Below are positions 8,003 to 16,200 of a stretch of 27,197 bases of DNA, in pieces. Under the pieces are notes generated by a model. That model made no database searches, was not told the DNA's origin, and was given only the letters and a program-made list of their open reading frames with translations. Source of the DNA: Flemingiibacterium sp045578725 (GTDB lineage Bacteria > Bacillota > Clostridia > Oscillospirales > CAG-272); assembly GCA_045578725.1 (NCBI GenBank), contig JAZNKS010000101.1, positions 1-27,197 on the forward strand. The letters run 5' to 3'. Every line of letters begins with the position of its first letter. The first letter of the stretch is position 1. The position numbers and the translations under genes are program-made.

Positions 8003-8731
8003 ATGGAAAGCCAAAGACTGCAGAAAATCATCGCCGACGCCGGCCTCATGAGCCGGCGGGCGGCGGAAAAGGAAATAGAAGCCGGCCGCGTGACGGTGAA
8101 CGGTGTTGTCGCATCCCTTGGCCAGAAGGCCGATCCCGATGCCGATGACATCCGGGTCGCCGGCCGGAGAATCAGCCTGAAAGGGAAGCGGACGGTAACG
8201 ATCATGCTCAATAAGCCGCGCGGCTATGTCACCACCGCCTCGGATGAGCGCGGACGGCCGACGGTGCTGGATCTCTGCCGCGATGTCGGCTGCCGGGTCT
8301 ATCCGATCGGGCGGCTCGACATGGATTCGGACGGCCTGCTCCTGCTCACCAATGACGGCGAGCTTGCCAACAAGCTGACCCATCCGCGCCACACAATCCC
8401 GAAGATCTATCACGTCACGGTCAGCGGGAGCGTGGATCGGGCAACGCTGAAGAAGCTGTCGATGCCGATGACGATCGACGGCTACGAAATCCAGCCGGTG
8501 GAATGCGAAATCGTGACGATGAAGAGGGATCCCCGCCGCGAATCCACCGTCATCCGCATGACCCTGTACGAGGGCCGCAACCGGCAGATCCGCAAAATGT
8601 GCGAGCTGTGCGATCTCACCGTCGAGCGGCTGACCCGGGTTGCCATCGGAACTCTCACCCTTGGCACGCTGAAGGAAGGCGAGTGGAAGCCGCTGAAGGC
8701 CCCGCAGATCGATTATCTGCGCAAGGCGTAA
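8003..8731 (+). CDS. rluB: Pseudouridine synthase RluB family (S4 domain)
   Basis: RsuA/RluB/E/F-type rRNA pseudouridine synthase. An N-terminal S4 RNA-binding domain (LQKIIADAGLMSRRAAEKEI to about residue 60) precedes the catalytic domain with GRLDMDSDGLLLLTNDG, in which Asp106 is the expected nucleophile, and the C-terminal motif EGRNRQIRKM. The 242-residue length is normal. By family it probably modifies 23S rRNA helix 89-90 bases; the exact site is inference. It starts 2 nt after the carboxypeptidase stop with only a distant GGAG upstream, so translation is probably coupled. Clostridia commonly carry it behind the dac gene. Confidence 0.94.
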   Translation: MESQRLQKIIADAGLMSRRAAEKEIEAGRVTVNGVVASLGQKADPDADDIRVAGRRISLKGKRTVTIMLNKPRGYVTTASDERGRPTVLDLCRDVGCRVYPIGRLDMDSDGLLLLTNDGELANKLTHPRHTIPKIYHVTVSGSVDRATLKKLSMPMTIDGYEIQPVECEIVTMKRDPRRESTVIRMTLYEGRNRQIRKMCELCDLTVERLTRVAIGTLTLGTLKEGEWKPLKAPQIDYLRKA

Positions 8732-8769
8732 TACAGACAGAATACATATAAATTAAGGAAGAAAACATC

Positions 8770-9174
8770 ATGCTCATCATCAAACCGATACAGGATAAAT
8801 CCGAACAGGAAGCTCTCTGCGCCAGCTGCGGCGTGGCTTATAATCCCGATGCGCTTGCCTACAAGGCGGAGGTGGATGAGATTCCGGTCGGCATCTGCCA
8901 GTTCCGGATCCGCGCCGATGCGGGCTACATCACGGATCTTGCCGGCGTGAAGGGAACCGATGACTGGGAAGCGCTCTTCATCATGGGCCGCCAGACGATG
9001 AATTTCATCGATCTGCACGGCGTTCATCGGGGCATTTTCGCGGGCAAGGCCGACGAGGGCCTTATCAAGGCGCTGGGCTTTGAGCGCGAGGGGGAAATCT
9101 GGGCGCTGGATCTTGAAGATTTCTTTGCCCATCCGTGTGCGGCCGAGCGCGCAAAGGCCAAGGAGAAAAATTGA
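8770..9174 (+). CDS. Small GNAT-like hypothetical protein
   Basis: A 134-residue protein with a fold pattern like a minimal N-acetyltransferase: a strand-rich start (MLIIKPIQDKSEQEALCASC), EIPVGICQFRIRADAGYITDLAGVKG resembling GNAT strands 2-4, a helix with DDWEALFIMGRQTMNFI, and KALGFEREGEIWALDLEDFF, which matches the 'GF' strand typical of GNAT C-termini. The usual acetyl-CoA P-loop (Q/RxxGxG/A) is not recognisable, so activity is doubtful. AAGGAAG precedes ATG 8770 by 8-12 nt. It is the last gene of the run that begins with lon and ends 20 nt before the tRNA promoter; I see no terminator between them. The substrate is unknown. Confidence 0.75.
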   Translation: MLIIKPIQDKSEQEALCASCGVAYNPDALAYKAEVDEIPVGICQFRIRADAGYITDLAGVKGTDDWEALFIMGRQTMNFIDLHGVHRGIFAGKADEGLIKALGFEREGEIWALDLEDFFAHPCAAERAKAKEKN

Positions 9175-9193
9175 ATAATTTCCGATAACCCTC

Positions 9194-9222
9194 TTGACAA
9201 ATGCCGGCGGATATGGTATAAT
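9194..9222 (+). promoter_or_regulatory. Consensus sigma-A promoter for tRNA-Leu
   Basis: TTGACA at 9194-9199, a 17-bp spacer, and TATAAT at 9217-9222 preceded by TGG (extended -10). All twelve hexamer bases match consensus, as expected for a stable RNA gene. The tRNA 5' end is 34 nt downstream of the -10 box. Confidence 0.92.
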
Positions 9223-9256
9223 AGAAAAGTCCTCGGATGAGGGTACAATCGGATAT

Positions 9257-9343
9257 GCGGGTATGGCGGAACTGGCAGACGCGCTAGATTCAGGTTCTAG
9301 TGGGGGCAACTTCGTGGAGGTTCAAATCCTCTTACCCGCACCA
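9257..9343 (+). tRNA. tRNA-Leu (anticodon CAG)
   Basis: Class II tRNA. The acceptor arm GCGGGTA pairs with TACCCGC (9333-9339), followed by discriminator A and an encoded CCA (9341-9343). The anticodon stem CTAGA/TCTAG holds loop TTCAGGT with anticodon CAG at 9291-9293, reading CUG leucine codons. A long variable arm (GGGGGCAACTTCGTGG region) and T-loop GGTTCAAATCC are visible. The D-arm has the GGCAGACG pattern of leucine tRNAs. It has its own promoter and terminator and is a single tRNA rather than part of a cluster in this window. Confidence 0.96.
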
Positions 9344-9349
9344 GAAAAA

Positions 9350-9371
9350 GCACGCCTTTGGCGTGCTTTTT
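9350..9371 (+). terminator. Intrinsic terminator of tRNA-Leu
   Basis: Perfect 7-bp stem GCACGCC (9350-9356) with GGCGTGC (9360-9366), loop TTT, then five T. It lies 7 nt past the CCA end. Upstream AAAAA gives some symmetry for the opposite strand. Confidence 0.9.
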
Positions 9372-9373
9372 CA

Positions 9374-9550
9374 ATGAAATTTGCCCTTCGGGCAAGTGAA
9401 ATTGCTTCGCAGTGAAATATTTGCTCCGCAAATGTGAAATATTCGCTTCGCGAATATGGGCAAATTTCATTTCATATCGAACGAAGTGAGATATTTCATA
9501 ATTTCCGCAAGGAAATTATTTCATATTGCTCCGCAGGGGCAATATTTCAT
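9374..9550. repeat. Array of short hairpins with GTGAAAT/ATTTCAT spacers
   Basis: Two opposing halves. The left half has heptamers ATGAAAT (9374-9380) and GTGAAAT (9396-9402, 9412-9418, 9434-9440); the right half has their near-complement ATTTCAT (9464-9470, 9469-9475, 9493-9499, 9518-9524, 9544-9550). Between them lie hairpins with tiny loops: 9381-9395 (6 bp, TTC), 9401-9413 (5 bp, TTC), 9419-9433 (6 bp, TCC), 9439-9457 (8 bp, TTC), a weaker one at 9476-9494, 9498-9519 (9 bp, GCAA loop) and 9523-9545 (10 bp with one wobble, GCA loop). An outer 13-bp stem (9374-9386 with 9458-9470) can enclose the first four. The stems differ in sequence, so this is not a simple tandem repeat and not a CRISPR array. 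The array ends about 50 nt before the four-helix-bundle gene. Confidence 0.9.
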
Positions 9551-9597
9551 TTATGGCGAACGTCTGAAAAACAGAATTACCGCCACGGGAGATATTT

Positions 9598-9945
9598 ATG
9601 AAGGAAAACAAACTCGTTGAACTCTCTATGGATTTCGCCATTCAGATTGTCCGGCTCTGCGAAACGATCAAAGGGCATTCCTCGCTGGTCAATCAACTGG
9701 AGCGTTCGGCAACTTCGATCGGTGCCAACATTCATGAGGCCAATTATGCGCACGGCAAGGCGGATTTCATCGCCAAGCTGCAGATCGCGCTGAAGGAATG
9801 TTACGAAACGGAATACTGGCTGGAGCTGTTTGTCAAATCCGGGATTCTCCCCCGTGAAACAGCCGAAGGGCTGTACCGGCAATGCGGTTCCATCCGCCGC
9901 ATCCTGATCGCCTCCGTCAACACCGCAAGAGAAAACGGAAAATGA
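9598..9945 (+). CDS. Four helix bundle protein (S23/IVS-encoded protein family)
   Basis: A 115-residue all-helical protein matching the bacterial S23 / 23S rRNA intervening-sequence protein family, which shares its fold with the Avd accessory proteins of diversity-generating retroelements. Diagnostic stretches are ELSMDFAIQIVRLCETIKGH, the polar motif QLERSATSIGANIHEANYAHGKADFIAKLQIALKECYETEYWLEL, and the C-terminal helix SIRRILIASVNT. No catalytic residues are known in the family; a positively charged surface for nucleic-acid binding is inferred from Avd. GGGAG precedes ATG 9598. It is flanked by the hairpin array upstream and a strong terminator downstream. No reverse transcriptase, variable repeat or rRNA gene is present, so neither a DGR nor a classical rRNA IVS is supported here. 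Confidence 0.9.
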   Translation: MKENKLVELSMDFAIQIVRLCETIKGHSSLVNQLERSATSIGANIHEANYAHGKADFIAKLQIALKECYETEYWLELFVKSGILPRETAEGLYRQCGSIRRILIASVNTARENGK

Positions 9946-9947
9946 TT

Positions 9948-9969
9948 GCCCCCCCACGGGGGCTTTTTT
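9948..9969 (+). terminator. Intrinsic terminator of the four-helix-bundle gene
   Basis: Perfect 6-bp all-GC stem GCCCCC (9948-9953) with GGGGGC (9958-9963), loop CCAC, then six T. It begins 2 nt after the stop codon. Confidence 0.92.
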
Positions 9970-10039
9970 CTTTCCCGGCACAACTTCCGGTGTCGGCTTT
10001 GGCTAATGTAAAAAATCGGGCGGAAGTTGAAAAAACCTA

Positions 10040-10068
10040 TTGACACGGATTGCCATATAGTGTATAAT
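10040..10068 (+). promoter_or_regulatory. Consensus sigma-A promoter of the S-layer-type gene
   Basis: TTGACA (10040-10045), 17-bp spacer and TATAAT (10063-10068), all consensus. This predicts strong vegetative transcription with a start near 10075 and a leader of about 138 nt before the ATG at 10213. Confidence 0.92.
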
Positions 10069-10074
10069 ATATGG

Positions 10075-10212
10075 TAACGAAGTGTTTTTTCCGATCGGAC
10101 AAAAAATCGATCCCTGTGCGTGGTGAACACAGGCTCGACTTTAATCCGGGAGGGGAAGATGCTCGCCACACCGGCGTTTTTCGCCGGAATAACATCATGA
10201 AAGGACAAACAA
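10075..10212 (+). promoter_or_regulatory. Structured 5' leader of the surface-protein mRNA
   Basis: Two clear hairpins. The first has CCTGTG (10113-10118) paired with CACAGG (10128-10133), extended by TCGA (10107-10110) with TCGA (10135-10138). The second is CCGGCG (10171-10176), five T, CGCCGG (10182-10187). A purine-rich segment GGGAGGGGAAGA (10148-10159) lies between them and could be a decoy or alternative ribosome site. The true Shine-Dalgarno AAAGGA is at 10200-10205. I do not recognise a known riboswitch class. Confidence 0.55.
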
Positions 10213-13200
10213 ATGAGAAAAATGACAAGCAGACGCATTTTCAGCCTGGTGCTGACGATTGCTATGGTCATTGGTATGATCCCGGCGTTCACTGTTGCTG
10301 CGGCTGAACCGTCCAACAAGATCGTAGTCTATCGTAACCTTTATGAAGACTACGCCGGTGATAGTCTTGAACTTAGCTTGAATCTTCTCACTCAGTTCAA
10401 AGTAAGAGATGACGTGCTCAAACTTTGGAAGGACGAGATTATTGAAAAAGCCACTGGATACGGTTATATCAGCTCAACCGATGCAGCGGCCGCAACCGAC
10501 ATTCAGTTCTATGTACAATCACAGAACCTCGGATGGCTTGGTTTCAATGATCAACTTTTAACAAGCAAAGCTGGTTATTTCTTTGGTTGGAACTCTGTTG
10601 ATAATTCTTACAACGATAAAACCATCGAACCCGGCTCTGAAAAAGAGGGTAAAGTACGCATTGTAAAGAAAGCTAACGCTTTCTCTGCTGCCGAAGTACT
10701 TTCTACCGAATTCGAAGTTTATGTTCAGGCCTTTGTCACCGTTCAGTATGTCGATGCCAACGGCACTCCGATCTCGCAGGAAACCGTAACCATCGGTCAG
10801 GCTCCTGCCAACATTCCGGATATGACCGGTAAGACCTACAAGGAAGGCAAGATTACCTACGGCTTCACCGGCTGGGACAACGGAATCAGCACTTCCACCG
10901 CGCTCGATGTAGCAGATGCAACCACGCTTGACGGCGACGGCGACGGTATCATTACCTGCACCGCCGAGTACGAAAACGAGATTGCTTACGATGTTGACTT
11001 CGTTGACGGGCAGGGTGTTTACGCTACCAGAACCGTTAACAAGCGCCATTTCCTGACGGACATCCCCGCGGATCCCGAGAAGGACGGCTCCGTCTTCAAC
11101 GGCTGGTTTGATGAATCCGGCGCCGAGGTTAACTTCGAAACCCTGCAGATCAACGCCCCCACCAGCGTGTATGCAGACTGGAACACGATTGCCAATGTTT
11201 ACTTCTTCGACGGCGAGGATCTGCTTGATGCTCTGACCCAGGCAGTAGAAGAAGGCAAAACGGCCACCGAACCCGAGGAGTCCAGCGTTCCCGCCAAGGA
11301 CGGCTATACGTTCAAGGGCTGGTATGCGGATCCCGAGTGCACCACCGCATTCGATTTCAGCGCTCCCATCAGCGCCAACGGTGCATCCGTCTATGCACTC
11401 TATGAAATCAACACGTTCGATGTGAACTACTTTGACGGCACCGGTATTATCGGCACTACTGAAGATGTTCCGTACGGCACCACGGTAGAGCCGATTGATG
11501 CGCCCGAAAAGCCGGGTCACTCCTTTGATGGCTGGTATGCCGATCCCGAGCTCACCAAGGAATTCAATTTCCAGTCTCCGATCACGGATACCACCAGCAT
11601 CTACGCAAAGTATACCGCAAACAAGTACACCATCACCTTCAAGATGACGGTTGAAGGCGAAGTTCCGCCCTTTGTAACGCTTTTTGAAAAAGAATACAAC
11701 TACGGCGAAACTCCCGAATATGAGGGCGAAACTCCCACGAAGGAAAACTACACCTTCGCAGGCTGGGCCAACGATGAAGACGGTTCTCCGCTCGGCCCGG
11801 TTACCGGCGATGCCGTTTACTTCGCACAGTTCACCCAGAAGCCTGTCCACACCGTTACTTACCTCGATGAAGAGGGCAACGAAATTGCCACCGAGTCTGT
11901 CATCGACGGCAACAAGCCTGCCTATGCAGTTGAGCCGACCAAGGAAGCTACCGATCAGTATCGCTACGAATTCCTCGGCTGGGTGGCAAGCGGCAACGAT
12001 GAGCCCCTGAAGGTTGGGGATCTCCCGGCTGTAGAGGGCGACATCACCTACGGCGCTATCTTCACCGAGATTCCGCTTTACACGGTAATCTGGCAGGACG
12101 AAGACGGCACCGAGCTTGAAAAGGATACCGGCATGGAAGAGGGCGATGCTCCTCAATATGACGGCGAAACTCCCACCAAGGAAGCCGATGCCCAGTACAC
12201 CTACACCTTTGCAGGTTGGGTTGCCAATGAGGGCGACACCCCGATCAAAGAGGGCTTTAACCCTGTCGGCGGCGCAAACTCCGATTCCACCATCTATTAC
12301 ACCGCTGTCTACAACGAGACCGTCAACAAGTACAAGGTTGACTGGTATGTAGACGGTGAGCTCGTATCCAGCGATGAGCTGGAATACGGCTCCGCTGTCG
12401 AAGCTCCTGCGGGTATCGATCCCGAGAAGGAGTCCACCGCGAAGTATGATTACATTTTCAACGGCTGGCTCAAGAACGGTGAAGAGGAGGTTGAGTCCTT
12501 CGATTCTGTCACCGAAGATGTTGAGTATCACGCATCTTTTGTAGAAGCCCTGCGTTCGTACGGCATCACCTTCATGAACGGCAGTGAAGAGATCGGGTAC
12601 AACACCTTCAACTACGGCGAGACCCCCGTATATGAGGGCGAAACTCCCGTTAAGGAAGCCGATGACGAGTGGATCTACACCTTCAAGGGATGGGATCCCG
12701 AGCTCGTTCCGGTTACCGGCGAAGCAACCTATACGGCTGTCTTCACCCAGAGTGAAAAGCCTCTGATCAAGACCACCATTGAGGCCGATCCCGACACCAT
12801 CACCCTGACCTACGGCTATTCCAACGCCGATGTCATGGTTGCCGTTGACGAGATCATCACCGTTTATGACGAAGACGGCAATCCCATTGAGGATGCAAAA
12901 TACAAGCTTTCCAAGGACACGAAGAACCTGCCTGCCGGCGAGTACGAAGTACAGGCCACCTACAACGGCGACGATACCTACGCTCCCGCCGAGGCTCCCG
13001 CAACCTTCAAGATCATCGTCGAAAAGGCGGAAGCTATCGTCAACATCGACAGCCAGGCCATCAAGTACGGCGCCGGTTTTGACAACCCCAATCCCATCAC
13101 CGCCAACACCGACATCATCAGCTTCGTTGCCGGCATCGATGCCCATGACGAAACCAACATTGTCGGCGAGGTTCAGATTGAACTGCCCACTCTGCTTTAC

Positions 13201-16200
13201 GGCAGCGCACGGCTGCTTGCAGGCGTGAAGGGCATCGATCTTAACGACATGACGATCGATGAGCTGAAGGATGTCCTCCTCACCGCGATCACTTATGTTC
13301 CCGGCGTTGGTGGGCTTCTGGAAAAGGTCAACATCAGCATGGAAACCATCAACAAGCTGGTTGACACGCTGAAGGCTTATGCCGCCAAGCTTCCGATGGA
13401 GACCGAGCTTTCGATTTCCGTCACCAACTCGCTCGTACTCCCGACCAATGTCGGCGCGTACCTGCTGGGTGCTGTTTCCGCAAACAACAACTACACCACC
13501 GATCTTGCTGCCGGCTATCTGATCATCACCCCCAACGGCATCAAGGTTGAGCTTGACTGGATCTACGATGATGCCAACAACATCATCACCCTCCCGGCTC
13601 TCGAGCACATCGATCTCGGTGCATCCGTAACGCTTGCAAACAGCGCAGAGGATGACAAGATCGCCGATCTCGACGAGGCCAAGAAGCACCTCGAATACCT
13701 CTTTGTCGGCGTTGACAAGGACGGCGATCTCCTCTTTGAGCGCGATCTCCCGACCGATGCCAAGATCGGTGTCTATGCCGAGGTTGCTTACATCGCAAAC
13801 TGGGACAACGATATGTATTATGCAATGCCGATCGTTCGTCCGCTGATTATCGCTCCCGGCGTTGCCGATGTCACCTTCGTGGATGTCAACGGCAATACCA
13901 ACTACGCACAGGCCTTCACTTATGACGGCACTCCCAAGTCGATGACGGCTCTCGTCAACGGCGAGGAAGGCGTTGAAGGTCTGGAGGTTACCTACATCGG
14001 CATGGATACCCGTGCGGATGGCTGGTACCGCACCGAGGCTCCCACCGAGTCCGGTCTGTACGCTGTTATCGCACTCTACACCGAGTACGATCAGGACGGC
14101 AGCCTCGCTGTTGCCGGCGGCTGTGTCGGCGCTATGATGATCGAGCAGGCCGAGGTTGGTCAGTTTGAGCTGTCCTACACCGAAGTTCCTTACGACGGTG
14201 ACGAGCACTTCGCCGATCTGACCATGGATAAGGCTTACGATACCATCACCATCGCCATCGACCGCGCCAACAACGTTGCTTACGTCAATCTGCCCGACGA
14301 TCTCGACGAGCATATGGCAAGACTGCCCGAATCCGTTCAGGCCAAGATTGCCGAGATCATCGCAGAGATCGATGACAACGATGTTTACCTGTCCACCATC
14401 AAGTCCACCATCACCGATGTCATTGACGAGCTGATCGCCCTTGATGCCGTTGATAAGGCTGAAGAGCTCTTTGATAAGGCTCTGGCCCGCGTTAAGGCCG
14501 AGGTTACCGAGCGCATCGATATCCAGGCTCTGAAGGACACTCTCTTTGCCGAGCTTGAAAATCTGAAGGCTGCTGTCAAGGATAAGCTCCCCGAAGAGAT
14601 CGAAACCATCCTTGAAAAGTACATCACTGCCAACAAGGATGAGATCAGCGTGGATACCGACGGTCTGAAGGCCGAGATCCTCGCACAGATTGAGCGTCTG
14701 AAGGACGTTCTCCCCGAAGAAATTCTGGCCGAGCTGGAAGTCATGATCGACGATATGATCGCTTCGATCAAGGCCAACGCACAGGTTCAGGATCTGAAGG
14801 AAACCGCAAAGAAGATTCTGGCTAAGCTGGAAGCTGTCAAGGATGCATCCCCCGAGGAGCTGGCTGCTGCCGTTATCGGCGCCGCTGCCGGTTTGGTTGA
14901 CACCGATGCCCTGAAGAACGTCGTTGACGCTGTCATCGAAAAGGTTGCAGAGCAGGATGTGATCGACGAAGCAATTGCTCTGATCAAGGATGTTGCATCC
15001 ATGTACAAGGGCGACCTCGACACCGATGCTCTTGAAGCCGCTGTTGATGCTCTGATCGAAAAGGTCAAGGGCAAGATTCAGTCCGGCAAGTTCGACGACG
15101 ATGATCTGGCTAACCTGGAAATCGCCGTTGACGAAATCCTCGCAGAGATCGCAGGCGTCATCAATCAGCTGCCCGACGGCCGCATCGTATTCGGTGCGAA
15201 CCCGACCGAGGTTGGCGTTTATGACTGCTATGCCATGAACATCTCCGCAAACTACAAGCCCACCTTCACCTACGAAGAGCTGGTTATCTACACCGAGCTG
15301 ACGCTTGAAGCCAACTCCGGTGAGTACAAGTATGACGGTACCGAAAAGACTGTCGAGGGCTACACCGTTGTTGAAGACACCGATTACACGATCACCGGTC
15401 TGGAGGCAGCTGCTGTCGGTACCAATGCCGGCACCTATCCTGTCACCTTCGCCGGCCAGGCAGTTGTAACCGATGCCAACGGCAACGATATCACCCGCGC
15501 CGTTAAGATCACCACCATTGACGGCGAGCTGGTTATTACCAAGCGTTCCGTCATCCTGACCTCCGCTGACGATTCCAAGACCTACGATAAGACGCCTCTT
15601 ACCAATGACACCGTAACCGTTACCGGCGACGGCTTTGTCGAGGGCGAGGGCGCTGACTTCGAAGTCACCGGTTCGCAGACCGAGATCGGTTCCTCCGCTA
15701 ACGAGTTCGGCTACACGCTGTGGCAGAACACGCTGCGTGAGAACTATGACATTGCCGTTATGATCGGTACCCTGACCGTAACCAAGGCCGGCGGCATCAT
15801 CATTCCGATTCTGACCAACGGCCACGCTATCCTGACCAAGGTTGACGTTGCTGACGGTTCCGTTACCCTGAAGGGCGCGAAGTTCGCACTCTACAGAGAG
15901 AACGGCGACTATGTCGGCACCTTCACCACCGATGCAGAGGGTAAGATCTATGCATGGGATCTGAAGTACGGCAACTACTACTGGGTAGAGACCGGTGCTC
16001 CCGAAGGCTACACGCTTGACGCAACACCGATTCCGTTCAGCGTTGAAATCGGCAAGACCACCGTTGTAACCGCAGCCAACGCCAAGACTCCCGTTCCGGG
16101 CGTATTCGGCGATGACCACTACGCTTACATCATCGGTTACGCTGACGGCACCGTCCGTCCCGAGGCTGAAATCACCCGTGCCGAGGTTGCTACCATCTTC

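Noticed and set aside
9257..9343. tRNA-Leu considered as an attachment site of an integrated element
   Set aside because: No integrase gene and no duplicate of the tRNA 3' end was found downstream within the window, and the downstream genes are not phage- or plasmid-like.
9374..9550. Hairpin array considered as a CRISPR array
   Set aside because: The repeated unit is only 7 nt, spacing is irregular (16-30 nt), the intervening sequences are self-complementary rather than unique spacers, orientation flips midway, and no cas genes are near.
9598..9945. Four-helix-bundle gene considered as the Avd of a diversity-generating retroelement
   Set aside because: No reverse transcriptase, template repeat or variable repeat is present, and the neighbouring surface protein has no C-type-lectin variable end.
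11717..12660. Repeated 18-nt DNA segments (TATGAGGGCGAAACTCCC) in the surface-protein gene
   Set aside because: They encode the same YEGETP turn of the InlB repeats and are explained by protein repeat duplication; they are not a mobile or regulatory element.
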